Origin: UBA5158 sp963692955
Lineage (GTDB): Bacteria > Pseudomonadota > Gammaproteobacteria > DSM-16500
DNA length: 64,000 nucleotides
Reading direction: 5' to 3'
Assembly: GCA_963692955.1 (NCBI GenBank)
Contig: OY843587.1
Span: 930,001 to 994,000 of the forward strand
Shown: one piece after another, positions 44,639 to 53,230 of the stretch
Layout: the number at the start of each line of letters is the position of its first letter
Numbering within the stretch: the stretch's first letter is position 1
Notes under the pieces: model-generated
What the model saw: only the letters and a program-made list of their open reading frames with translations
Databases searched by the model: none
Told to the model about the DNA's origin: nothing
Position numbers and translations under genes: made by a program

Positions 44639-44980
44639 TTATTCTTCTTCCGCTTCGTCCGAATCGCCCATTGCGGTGTCTTGCAATGGAATGTGTTTAC
44701 TGGCGTTGACTTGTTCCCGCAGTTCTTTGCCAGGCTTGAAATGCACGGCATATTTTGGCTGCGTCACGAGTTTTTCACCCGTCTTCGGATTGTGCGCTTT
44801 CCTGGGTGGTCGGTAATGCAAACAAAAACTGCCGAACCCACGAATTTCAATTCTTCCACCCTGACTAAGTACTTCGCTCATCTGTTCAATAATACTATTG
44901 ACGCTGAGCGCGATATCTTTCTCAGGTAAATGAGGCATTTGTTGGCTTATTTCTGCAATGAGCTGTGATTTTATCAGCAT
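44639..44980 (-). CDS. ihfB: Integration host factor subunit beta
   Basis: The 113-residue protein is a DNA-bending HU/IHF family member. IEIRGFGSFCLHYRPPRKAHNPKTG contains the beta-arm with its intercalating proline region, and the HFKPGKELRE end is that of IhfB rather than IhfA or HU. The last 18 residues form an acidic tail (GDSDEAEEE) longer than in E. coli IhfB (94). I start at the ATG at 44980, which gives the normal N-terminus; the frame is open to 45064. It is not next to rpsA here. Confidence 0.92.
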   Translation of the reverse strand: MLIKSQLIAEISQQMPHLPEKDIALSVNSIIEQMSEVLSQGGRIEIRGFGSFCLHYRPPRKAHNPKTGEKLVTQPKYAVHFKPGKELREQVNASKHIPLQDTAMGDSDEAEEE

Positions 44981-45152
44981 AGTTTTCAGCAGTGATGCTG
45001 CCTCCGTAAGTGGACTATGACGGACATTGCCTTGATCTATGAATATATTATAAATTTCAAACAAAATCCAGTAGTGAAAAAGGTATGTAGAGGTTTTACC
45101 CTATTTTGTTTATGATACGATATCGAAAATTTCTCATTATTCAAGGATTTTA

Positions 45153-46220
45153 ATGCGCATTCTGACTAATTTATTCACAATTGTTTTATTTTTGCTAGTC
45201 TCGACACGGGTTTTGGGTGTTGAAGTGCCCTCAATTTATCAGGTAGAAGTTCCTGTGGTATCACGTGCGGCGAATGTGCGGGCTGATGCCATTAAAACTG
45301 CTTTAGAGCAAGTCTTAATCAAAGTGAGTGGGAACAGTCATATTCTAGAAACTTACCCGCGCTTAAAAACCAAACTGGCGCAAGCCGACGATTTAGTCCA
45401 AGAGTTCGCGTACGTCACACCAGCGCAGGCCAGCACGCTGCAGCCATTCTCGTTGTCCGTGCACTTTGATCCAGAAGGGGTAGATAAACTGCTGCAAGAA
45501 GCAGGCTCGTCCGAATGGGGGCAAACGCGTCCCATGCTAGTCGTGTGGTTAGCGTACGAAGGCTTGAACCATCCAAGCGAAGTGGTGAGTAGTTCTGAAA
45601 GTCCCATTCAAAATGTATTTCAAGTCAGCGCGCAAAAGCGCGGCTTGCCGGTGATCTTTCCGGTAATGGATGTGACCGAGTTAATCCAAGTCACGACAGC
45701 TGATGTCATGAATAAAAATCTCAGCGTGTTGCAGCCCGCTTCACAGCGCTATGCGGGCAATGCGATTTTAATGGGGCATTTAGCGCAAAACACCGCTGGT
45801 TACGCGAGTGATTGGCGATTAGTGATGGGCACCGATCAATGGTCATTTACGCAAACGGGAAAAAATTTATCGGACGTATTTAGCGGGCTGATTAATCAAA
45901 TTTCTGATACGCTAGCAAAACGCTACGCCGCCGTGGTCACACCCAATGTGCAAGCTAAATTAACGTTGAAAGTGAGTAACCTCAAACAACAAACCGATTT
46001 AGCGGTGCTCATGAAATATTTGCAACAAGTGACGGCAGTATCTGATGTGCAGCTGCAAAGTGTCGACGGTGATCAAGCGGTGTTAAATGTGAATTTGCAC
46101 GGTACGCAAGCCGCGTTCACGCAAGCGTTAGCGCTAGGCTCAAATCTAGTGCCAATTACAGGGAACGATCCGCAAACAGCGAATCAGAGTTCGACATTGC
46201 AATATAAATGGAACCAATAA
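45153..46220 (+). CDS. DUF2066 domain periplasmic protein
   Basis: The 355-residue product has a signal peptide (about 1-22) and the DUF2066 pattern: VSRAANVRADAIKTALEQVLIKVSGN near the start and a conserved VVWLAYEG strand later. The function of this family is unknown; it usually sits upstream of a PerM-type permease and hda, exactly as here. CAAGGATT precedes the ATG. Confidence 0.85.
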   Translation: MRILTNLFTIVLFLLVSTRVLGVEVPSIYQVEVPVVSRAANVRADAIKTALEQVLIKVSGNSHILETYPRLKTKLAQADDLVQEFAYVTPAQASTLQPFSLSVHFDPEGVDKLLQEAGSSEWGQTRPMLVVWLAYEGLNHPSEVVSSSESPIQNVFQVSAQKRGLPVIFPVMDVTELIQVTTADVMNKNLSVLQPASQRYAGNAILMGHLAQNTAGYASDWRLVMGTDQWSFTQTGKNLSDVFSGLINQISDTLAKRYAAVVTPNVQAKLTLKVSNLKQQTDLAVLMKYLQQVTAVSDVQLQSVDGDQAVLNVNLHGTQAAFTQALALGSNLVPITGNDPQTANQSSTLQYKWNQ

Positions 46221-47290
46221 TGATTAACAAAGATTGTAAGACCATGTTATGGATCGTTATTGCGGGCAGCGCCTGCGGATTAATTTATTTATTGGCGCCC
46301 ATCTTAACGCCATTCTTATTCGGCGCGTTTTTAGCTTATCTCGCCGATCCCTTAGTCGTTAAATTACATGAACGCGGGTTGAAGCGCGCGCTCAGCGCGA
46401 CCATCGTTTTCTTGAGTTTGCTAATATGTTTAATCTTGATTATCTTATTGCTCATTCCTTTAATTCAAAATCAAACCGCCGACTTGCCGAATGTGATACC
46501 GAATACGGTCACTTGGCTGCAAACGACGGTGCTACCTTGGCTGAAAGAACATTTTGGTATCGACGAAGGCACGCTCAATACCGATACGTTGAAATCTATG
46601 GTATCGGATAATTTTTCGCAAGCGAGCGGCGCGGCTAATTCTCTGTTGAAAACCGTATTACATTCGGGCGTCAAACTCGCCGAGTGGGCGATTAACTTGA
46701 TTTTAATTCCCGTCGTCATGTTTTATTTATTGGTGGATTGGAACAAAGTCATTAACGGCATTCACAATTTAATTCCCCGCAAATACGAACCACGCGTCGT
46801 GAAATTAGCGAAAGAAAGCGATGATGTGTTGAGCGCGTTTTTCCGCGGACAATTAATCGTAATTTTAGTATTAAGTATTTTATACTCCGTGGGTTTGAGT
46901 TTGCTAGGTTTGCAAATCGGCATCCTCATCGGTGTGACCGCGGGGTTAATGAGTATCGTGCCGTATTTAGGTTTCATCGTCGGCGTGACCATCGCCAGCA
47001 TCGCCGCCGCGGTGCAATTCGGCGCGTTTTCATCGGTTTTATTTGTATGGTTAATATTCGGCGCGATTCACCTATTCGAAAATATGTTTTTAACGCCTAA
47101 ATTAGTTGGCGACCGCATCGGTCTGCATCCGGTTGCGGTAATTTTCGCGATTTTAGCGGGCGGCACCTTGTTTGGTTTTGTCGGCGTACTGCTGGCGCTG
47201 CCGGTCGCTTCCGTCATTATGGTGTGGGTGCGTTATTTGCATCAGCGTTACCGCCGCAGTAATCTCTACCAAACGAAACCCGCTAGCTAA
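46220..47290 (+). CDS. perM: AI-2E family transporter (PerM-like permease)
   Basis: This 356-residue membrane protein has about seven to eight transmembrane segments, the first pair at about 8-45. The C-terminal part has the family features VPYLGFIVGV and LTPKLVGDRIGLHPVAVIFAIL. Family members have been linked to autoinducer-2 export and Na/H exchange; the substrate here is unknown. I use the ATG at 46220, overlapping the previous stop as TAATG; an ATG at 46208 lacks a ribosome site. Confidence 0.9.
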   Translation: MINKDCKTMLWIVIAGSACGLIYLLAPILTPFLFGAFLAYLADPLVVKLHERGLKRALSATIVFLSLLICLILIILLLIPLIQNQTADLPNVIPNTVTWLQTTVLPWLKEHFGIDEGTLNTDTLKSMVSDNFSQASGAANSLLKTVLHSGVKLAEWAINLILIPVVMFYLLVDWNKVINGIHNLIPRKYEPRVVKLAKESDDVLSAFFRGQLIVILVLSILYSVGLSLLGLQIGILIGVTAGLMSIVPYLGFIVGVTIASIAAAVQFGAFSSVLFVWLIFGAIHLFENMFLTPKLVGDRIGLHPVAVIFAILAGGTLFGFVGVLLALPVASVIMVWVRYLHQRYRRSNLYQTKPAS

Positions 47291-47299
47291 GGCTCGAGC

Positions 47300-47992
47300 A
47301 TGGTAAACCAATTAACTCTAGGCGTGAGTTTAAAGGATGAAGCGACGTTCACGAATTATTATTCGGGGTTGAATGGTCCGCTATTCCAAGAGTTAAAAAA
47401 ATCTTCGCAAGGCGCCGGCGAGCGCGTTATTTATTTTTGCGGTAAAGGCGGGGAAGGCTGCACGCACTTGTTGCAAGCTTGTTGTCATGAAGCTAACCGT
47501 CATCATCTCACTTCTGTCTATATTCCCTTGCGGCATTTAATCGAATTTTCGCCTAGCGTGTTTGACGGTTTGGAATCCTTGGATTTAGTGTGCATCGATG
47601 ACTTGCATCTCATCGCCGGCCGGCCGCATTGGGAAGAAGCTTTTTTTCACGCCTACAATCGCATTCATGACGCGGGCGCGCGCTTAATCGTTACTGCTAA
47701 CGTTATGCCGAAATCATTGGGCTTAGTGCTGCCGGATTTAATTTCCCGCTTGACCTGGGGTGTCGTTTTTCAATTGCAGCCCTTGTCGGATGAAGAAAAA
47801 CTTGCGGTGTTAGTCATGCGCGCGGAACGCCGCGGCATGATTTTATCCGAAGACGTAGGTAAATTTATTTTAAGCCATTGCCCACGGCACATGACGACAT
47901 TATTTTCCGCGCTCGACGCTTTAGACAAAACTTCTCTTTCGGCGCAGCGCAAGCTCACCATCCCGTTTGTTAAATCAGTGTTATTGATATAA
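47300..47992 (+). CDS. hda: DnaA regulatory inactivator Hda
   Basis: Hda (230 residues) is the DnaA-related AAA+ protein that, with the sliding clamp, promotes hydrolysis of DnaA-ATP after initiation. The start NQLTLGVSL contains the clamp-binding QLxLxx motif. CGKGGEGCTHLL replaces Walker A, LDLVCIDDLHLI is Walker B, and a DnaA-like lid follows. TAAGG overlapping the perM stop serves as ribosome site. Confidence 0.93.
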   Translation: MVNQLTLGVSLKDEATFTNYYSGLNGPLFQELKKSSQGAGERVIYFCGKGGEGCTHLLQACCHEANRHHLTSVYIPLRHLIEFSPSVFDGLESLDLVCIDDLHLIAGRPHWEEAFFHAYNRIHDAGARLIVTANVMPKSLGLVLPDLISRLTWGVVFQLQPLSDEEKLAVLVMRAERRGMILSEDVGKFILSHCPRHMTTLFSALDALDKTSLSAQRKLTIPFVKSVLLI

Positions 47993-48014
47993 TTTTTTTG
48001 GAGCGATTCTAGTC

Positions 48015-49325
48015 ATGGCTAAGATTAAAAAAATTTTCGCGCGAGAAATTCTTGATTCCCGCGGCTTTCCCACCGTCGAAGCCGAAGTCGAATTAGATGA
48101 CGGCAGCCTCGGCCGCGCAGGCGTGCCCTCCGGCGCGTCGACGGGATCGCGCGAAGCGTTGGAGTTACGCGATAAAGATGCGAAGCGCTACCTGGGCAAA
48201 GGCGTGTTAAAAGCCGTGGCTGCCGTGAACCAAACCATCGCGCCAGCATTAATTGATTTTGACGCACAAGACCAAGAAAAGATTGACGCGCTTCTGCTAG
48301 AGTTAGACGGCACGAAAAATAAAGAAAATCTCGGCGCGAATGCGTTGCTCGCCGTTTCCTTAGCCGTGGCCAAAGCCGCCGCGCTTTCGAAAAAAATCCC
48401 TCTCTATCAATATTTAGGTGGTAACAGCGCGGTGACTCTGCCGGTGCCGATGATGAATATCATCAATGGCGGCGCGCACGCGGATAATAATTTAGATATT
48501 CAAGAATTTTTAATTTTACCGGTCGGCGCGCCTACTTTCGCAGAGAGCGTGCGTTATGGCGTGGAAGTATTTCAACATTTAAAACAGTTATTACATAAAC
48601 GCGGTTTAAGCACGGCGGTCGGCGACGAAGGCGGCTTTGCGCCATCGCTGCAAAATCACGAAGCCGCGTTGGAAGTGATTATCGAAGCGATTGAAAAAGC
48701 GGGCTATAAAGCCGGTAAAGATATTTATTTAGGTTTAGATATGGCGAGTTCGGAATTTTATCGTGACGGGTCTTATCAGTTGCGCGCCGAGCAACAAACT
48801 TTTTCATCGGAAAATATGGTGGGTTACATTAAAAAATTAGTCGATGCCTATCCGATTTTAAGCGTCGAAGACGGCATGGCGGAAAATGATTGGCAAGGCT
48901 GGGAATTATTGACGCGCACGCTCGGCAAAAAAATTCAATTAATCGGCGACGATATTTTCGTCACGAACACAGAAATTTTTCAAGAAGGCATTAATAAAAA
49001 AATCGGTAACGCGATTTTAATTAAGCCGAATCAAATCGGCACGTTAACTGAAACCTTAGCCGCGATTCAAATGGCGAAGAAAGCGCATTATAATACGATT
49101 ATTTCCCACCGCTCCGGCGAAACCGAAGATACCACGATCGCCGACCTCGCGGTTGGCACGAACGCGGGACAAATCAAAACCGGATCGTTAAGCCGTTCGG
49201 ACCGCGTCGCTAAATACAATCAATTGTTACGTATCGCCGACACGTTGGGTGAGCGCGCGCGCTACGCGGGACGCGCGGTGTTTTCACCATTCGAAACGTT
49301 TGCCAATATTGAGATGCCAAGCTAA
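48015..49325 (+). CDS. eno: Enolase
   Basis: Enolase (436 residues) interconverts 2-phosphoglycerate and phosphoenolpyruvate. REILDSRGFPTVEAEV, the GGAHADNNLDIQEF block, VEDGMAENDW, GDDIFVTN and KPNQIGTLTET with the catalytic lysine are all present. It overlaps ftsB by one base. In many relatives kdsA comes directly before it; here hda does. Confidence 0.98.
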   Translation: MAKIKKIFAREILDSRGFPTVEAEVELDDGSLGRAGVPSGASTGSREALELRDKDAKRYLGKGVLKAVAAVNQTIAPALIDFDAQDQEKIDALLLELDGTKNKENLGANALLAVSLAVAKAAALSKKIPLYQYLGGNSAVTLPVPMMNIINGGAHADNNLDIQEFLILPVGAPTFAESVRYGVEVFQHLKQLLHKRGLSTAVGDEGGFAPSLQNHEAALEVIIEAIEKAGYKAGKDIYLGLDMASSEFYRDGSYQLRAEQQTFSSENMVGYIKKLVDAYPILSVEDGMAENDWQGWELLTRTLGKKIQLIGDDIFVTNTEIFQEGINKKIGNAILIKPNQIGTLTETLAAIQMAKKAHYNTIISHRSGETEDTTIADLAVGTNAGQIKTGSLSRSDRVAKYNQLLRIADTLGERARYAGRAVFSPFETFANIEMPS

Positions 49326-49609
49326 TGAATTTTTTACGGATGAAAATTCTGCCTATCATTTTATTTGGGCTATTGGTATTTTTGCAATACCGCTTGTGGG
49401 TAGAGCCGGGCGGTATTATGGAAATGCTGCGCATGAAGAAACAGTTAGCACTTCAAGTGCGAATAAATGATAAACTTAAAAAACGTAACGAAAGATTAGC
49501 GAGTCAAGTACATTACTTACAAGCGAGTAACGATGCGGTCGAGTCGCGCGCGCGCGGTGAATTAGGTATGATAAAGAAAGACGAAACCTATTACCAAGTC
49601 GTTAAATGA
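49325..49609 (+). CDS. ftsB: Cell division protein FtsB
   Basis: FtsB (94 residues) is a small bitopic divisome protein that joins FtsL and FtsQ. One membrane helix (about 5-22), the LWVEPGGIMEM motif, and a coiled coil (about 35-70) are followed by the ARGELGMIKKDETYYQVV signature. Directly coupled to eno. The ispD and ispF genes often found next are not in the window. Confidence 0.94.
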   Translation: MNFLRMKILPIILFGLLVFLQYRLWVEPGGIMEMLRMKKQLALQVRINDKLKKRNERLASQVHYLQASNDAVESRARGELGMIKKDETYYQVVK

Positions 49610-49627
49610 AAAAACAAAAAGGTGAAT

Positions 49628-50395
49628 ATGAAAATATTATTAAGCAATGACGACGGTTTTCTTGCTCCCGGTTTAAAGCAATTAGCGAAAGTGTTAGGTG
49701 AAATTGCGCAAATCACCGTGGTCGCGCCCGACCGTAATCGCAGCGGCGCGAGTAATTCATTAACGTTAGATAATCCCTTGCGCGCGGTTACCGCGGAAAA
49801 TGGTTTCATCAGCGTGAACGGCACGCCGACCGATTGTGTGCATTTAGCCGTGACCGGATTGTTAAGTGAAATGCCTGACATGGTCGTGTCCGGTATTAAC
49901 GAAGGATCGAATTTAAGTGACGACGTTTTATATTCCGGCACCGTCGCCGCCGCCACTGAAGGACGTTTTTTAGGCTTACCAGCCATCGCCGTATCCTTAG
50001 CGGGCCCTAAATGTTTGCACTACGACACCGCCGCGCACATCACGAAATTATTAGTGTTACGCTTAAGCCACGACCGTCCGCCCGCGGATACGGTCTTGAA
50101 TGTTAACGTGCCGGATTTACCGTTGTCGGAAATCCGCGGTCTGCAAGTCACGCGCTTAGGCACCCGCCATATCGCGGAACCGACGATTAAATCCGCCGAT
50201 CCACGCGGCCGAAAAATTTATTGGGTAGGACAACCCGGCCCGGAACAAGATTCAGGCCCAGGCACGGATTTTCACGCGGTGAATAGCGGTTATGTTTCCA
50301 TAACGCCGTTGCATATTGATTTAACGCATTACAAAGTTTTCGAGCAATTATCCGGTTGGGTGAAAGCCATTGATATTCATGAAACGGAATTATGA
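49628..50395 (+). CDS. surE: 5'/3'-nucleotidase SurE
   Basis: SurE (255 residues) removes phosphate from nucleoside monophosphates under stress. LLSNDDGFLAPGL carries the metal-binding Asp pair, RNRSGASNSLTL and SGINEGSNLSDDVLYSGTVAAATEG are conserved blocks. I use the ATG at 49628 (AAAGGTG upstream) rather than the GTG two codons earlier. The pcm gene usual between surE and nlpD is missing. Confidence 0.96.
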   Translation: MKILLSNDDGFLAPGLKQLAKVLGEIAQITVVAPDRNRSGASNSLTLDNPLRAVTAENGFISVNGTPTDCVHLAVTGLLSEMPDMVVSGINEGSNLSDDVLYSGTVAAATEGRFLGLPAIAVSLAGPKCLHYDTAAHITKLLVLRLSHDRPPADTVLNVNVPDLPLSEIRGLQVTRLGTRHIAEPTIKSADPRGRKIYWVGQPGPEQDSGPGTDFHAVNSGYVSITPLHIDLTHYKVFEQLSGWVKAIDIHETEL

Positions 50396-50429
50396 TTGAA
50401 AAAATAAACGCGGGATGGAAGGACGACCA

Positions 50430-51191
50430 GTGCGAATTTTTCAAAATGTCATTCTTTTATTTTTAACTCTATTTTTATCGGCATGCATTGAAGACAATAA
50501 TTATGCGCCTGTCGCAGATGCTACCGGTATCGAGCGGCTGCCTAAGAGTGGCCTGCATCGCGTCCATAACGGTGAAACGCTTTACTCTATCGCGTGGCGT
50601 TATGGTTTAGATTATCGCGCGCTCGCGCGTCGTAATCACATCAATCCTCCTTATCATGTACATTCTGGTGAGATACTTTTCTTACGTAAAGCGCCAACGT
50701 CACCGCGCGCAGCGCTGACGTCTCAACAAACTTCTCAAAATCAAACACCAACGCTGCCGTCCACCACCGTATTGACGTCCATGAACACGGATGATTATTT
50801 TGAAACGGGTAAAGAACCCACGGCGACCGTGGATTTTTGGCATTGGCCGGCGGTGGGTAGAGTTAGCGGTGGTTTTTCGAAATATAACAAAGGCATTAAT
50901 ATCGCGGGTTTTGCCGGCGCGCCGATTTACGCCGCGGCTGCGGGTAAAGTCGTCTATAGCGGCAATGGCTTGAGAGGTTACGGAAATTTATTGATAATTA
51001 AACATAACAGTACTTTCTTAACCGCCTACGCGCACAATCAAAAAAACTTAGTGAAGGAAGGACAATGGGTCAAAATGGGACAGATTATCGCGGAAATGGG
51101 AAATACGGGTGCAAGCAGAGTGATGCTGCACTTTGAAATCCGTCGCGGCGGCGATCCCGTCAATCCCTTAATCTATTTAGAAAAAACTTAA
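50430..51191 (+). CDS. nlpD: Lipoprotein NlpD (LysM plus degenerate LytM)
   Basis: The 253-residue lipoprotein activates amidase AmiC at division. The lipobox LSAC puts the lipidated cysteine at residue 19. LysM is at about 45-90 (HRVHNGETLYSIAWRYG) and a LytM domain fills about 145-250. The metal-binding residues of active M23 peptidases are altered (NKGINIAG, MLHFE), as expected for a regulator rather than an enzyme. I use GTG at 50430, six bases after AAGGA, not the ATG at 50415. Confidence 0.93.
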   Translation: MRIFQNVILLFLTLFLSACIEDNNYAPVADATGIERLPKSGLHRVHNGETLYSIAWRYGLDYRALARRNHINPPYHVHSGEILFLRKAPTSPRAALTSQQTSQNQTPTLPSTTVLTSMNTDDYFETGKEPTATVDFWHWPAVGRVSGGFSKYNKGINIAGFAGAPIYAAAAGKVVYSGNGLRGYGNLLIIKHNSTFLTAYAHNQKNLVKEGQWVKMGQIIAEMGNTGASRVMLHFEIRRGGDPVNPLIYLEKT

Positions 51192-51193
51192 CG

Positions 51194-51223
51194 CTGACAT
51201 TGCTTAGCAATAAAAGTTATAAT
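51194..51223 (+). promoter_or_regulatory. Promoter directly upstream of rpoS
   Basis: CTGACA (51194-51199, five of six matches to the -35 consensus) is 18 bases from a perfect TATAAT (51218-51223). It lies just after the nlpD stop and would give a 5' leader of about 55 bases. In E. coli the main rpoS promoter is inside nlpD; here one lies between the genes. Confidence 0.65.
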
Positions 51224-51284
51224 AATCGATTAGGGTCGACCTTCTAAACATACATTGTTTACCTGGAAGTAGAGGTTTAGTTTA

Positions 51285-52340
51285 ATGCCAAGGAAAAGCA
51301 AAAAACAGCCGGAAAAAGTCGACACTGCCAAAGCGAAAGGCAAAGAAAAATCAAAAGACTTTTCTAGCGATCTCGAAGCGGAAGCAGATGCACTGTTGCT
51401 CGCAGCAGATTTATCTGATGAAACTGCTGTGGTCGAAGCGGCGGTAGAAGACGAAGCCACCGAAGTCGAAGCCACGGAAGAAGCGCCAGAAGTTAAGCAT
51501 TCCAAATCTTCCGACCCCACGCAAATTTATCTCGGTGAAATTGGTTATTCGCCCTTACTCAGCGCGGAAGAAGAAGTAAAGTACGCGCGCCTCGTGCAAA
51601 AAGGCGATAAAGCCGCGCGCGCAAAAATGATAGAAAGTAATTTACGTTTAGTCGTCAAGATCGCGCGCCGTTATTACAACCGCGGTATGGAATTTTTAGA
51701 TCTTATCGAAGAAGGAAATTTAGGTTTATTGCGCGCCGTCGAAAAATTCGATCCTGAGCGCGGTTTCCGTTTTTCCACTTACGCGACGTGGTGGATACGT
51801 CAAACCATTGAACGCGCCATTATGAATCAAACTCGCACCATACGTTTACCGATTCATGTCGTTAGAGAACTAAATTCGTATTTATCCGCCGCGCGTGAAT
51901 TATTAAAAAAACAAGATCACGAACCTTCTTATCAAGATATCGCGGACGCTTTGAAAGTGCCGGTGGAAGACGTGAAAAATATGTTGGAATTGAATGAGCA
52001 TGTCGTGTCGTTGGATTCCATCGCGGGCGGCGATAGCAACGGCGGCGGCCGGACGTTATTGGATTCATTGCCGGACAAACACAAAACCGATCCGGCGGAA
52101 TTACTCGCCGACGAAAGTATGGCTGAACATTTAGAAGAATGTCTGCAAGAATTAAACGATAAACAGCGTGAAGTGTTAAGCCGCCGCTTTGGTCTGGGCG
52201 GTTATGAGCGCGAAACATTAGAAGAAGTCGGACATGCGATTGGCTTGACCCGCGAACGCGTGCGCCAAATTCAAATGAGTGGTTTGAAAGCCCTGCGCGA
52301 TATTATGAAAAAGCAGGGCATTACCGGCGAAAATCAGTGA
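51285..52340 (+). CDS. rpoS: RNA polymerase sigma factor RpoS
   Basis: RpoS (351 residues) directs stationary-phase and stress transcription. DPTQIYLGEIGYSPLL opens region 1.2; ESNLRLVVKIARRYYNRG and STYATWWIRQTIERA are region 2; and ETLEEVGHAIGLTRERVRQIQ is region 4. An acidic and Lys-rich extension of about 75 residues precedes region 1.2. AGAGG precedes the ATG. In Legionella RpoS controls the transmissive phase. Confidence 0.97.
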   Translation: MPRKSKKQPEKVDTAKAKGKEKSKDFSSDLEAEADALLLAADLSDETAVVEAAVEDEATEVEATEEAPEVKHSKSSDPTQIYLGEIGYSPLLSAEEEVKYARLVQKGDKAARAKMIESNLRLVVKIARRYYNRGMEFLDLIEEGNLGLLRAVEKFDPERGFRFSTYATWWIRQTIERAIMNQTRTIRLPIHVVRELNSYLSAARELLKKQDHEPSYQDIADALKVPVEDVKNMLELNEHVVSLDSIAGGDSNGGGRTLLDSLPDKHKTDPAELLADESMAEHLEECLQELNDKQREVLSRRFGLGGYERETLEEVGHAIGLTRERVRQIQMSGLKALRDIMKKQGITGENQ

Positions 52341-53128
52341 GGCACGTTGCCATTTTGTCTGGGTGAATGACCGCCGTTTAACAAATGATACGCATGCGTG
52401 TCATCTACGTCGGTCTCCACGGGTTTTGCCTGCGCAAACAGTCTCAAGCTATTAAAACGGCGAATGCTATTTAAATGCGTACGCGTCTCAGCGATTGATC
52501 CAATAATTCCCGCAATGAGCGCGCCAATGTAAATGCCTATCCGTGCATTACTGTCTCTCGTCACAAACCGGCTTAACACGACATATTGCGACGCGACTTC
52601 ACCGACGTGCGCGACGGCTTCTATACTCAACGCAATTTTTTGAGTGGTCGTTAAGCTGGAATTTTCTGTAGAGGCTTGCGCGAGGTTAATATCACTTTTT
52701 TGATTTACGGTATTGATGATGCGATGACAAACGGCTTCGCCTGACGCTAGAATAAGACCCAAAGCTAAGCCAATCCCCGCGCTGACCCAATCGAAATCGT
52801 CGAGATTACAATCTTCTTTTTTGCCTTGCAGCGTGTCAAGGATCAGGCCAAAGCAAAGCGCATTTTGTATCACTGTACCAGCAAACTCAATGACAGCTTG
52901 AGCATTAGTAATAGTGTCCGCATCATCGTTTTCTGGATGCGTTCTTGGCAGTTCCGCGGCAAGCTGAATAGCTGGCCGTAGTAATTGACTGTGAGTTTCA
53001 GCGGTCAATGCTAAGCCTAAACTTTTTCCTTCTTTAATTTTTTCAAGGAGTTGTTGCGTTTCTTGCTCAAATTTCTCCCAGACTTGTGTATCGGTGGCAA
53101 TTGGGATTTCTTGTTGATGGCTTAACAT
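52334..53128 (-). CDS. Unrecognised membrane protein behind a Fur box
   Basis: I recognise no family in this 264-residue protein. Hydrophobic segments lie at about 78-100, 113-135, 165-186 and 196-214, and the ends are polar. No signal peptide is visible. GGGGA lies seven bases before the ATG. A good Fur box 28-46 bases upstream suggests induction by iron starvation. Its 3' end overlaps the rpoS 3' end by seven bases, so the two are convergent without a terminator between. A role in iron uptake or in the host is possible but unproven. Confidence 0.65.
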   Translation of the reverse strand: MLSHQQEIPIATDTQVWEKFEQETQQLLEKIKEGKSLGLALTAETHSQLLRPAIQLAAELPRTHPENDDADTITNAQAVIEFAGTVIQNALCFGLILDTLQGKKEDCNLDDFDWVSAGIGLALGLILASGEAVCHRIINTVNQKSDINLAQASTENSSLTTTQKIALSIEAVAHVGEVASQYVVLSRFVTRDSNARIGIYIGALIAGIIGSIAETRTHLNSIRRFNSLRLFAQAKPVETDVDDTHAYHLLNGGHSPRQNGNVPH

Positions 53129-53155
53129 AGATGATTCCCCGCATAAACTCTAAAT

Positions 53156-53174
53156 GAGAATGATAATCATTTGA
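53156..53174 (-). promoter_or_regulatory. Fur box
   Basis: GAGAATGATAATCATTTGA agrees with the 19-bp consensus GATAATGATAATCATTATC at 15 positions, including the whole core AATGATAATCATT. It lies 28 bases before the start of the 264-residue membrane protein and after the stop of pfp, so it can only serve the former. Confidence 0.82.
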
Positions 53175-53195
53175 GAAATATTTGCAAGGTTTATC

Positions 53196-53221
53196 GTCGC
53201 CCGTATTCCGTTGCGCTGCAT
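53196..53221. repeat. Degraded GTAGCCCGTAT-type repeat fragment
   Basis: GTCGCCCGTATTCCG followed by TTGCGCTGCAT resembles joined pieces of the element at 16328-16406. It sits between the Fur box and pfp. Confidence 0.5.
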
Positions 53222-53230
53222 AAAGGCTAA

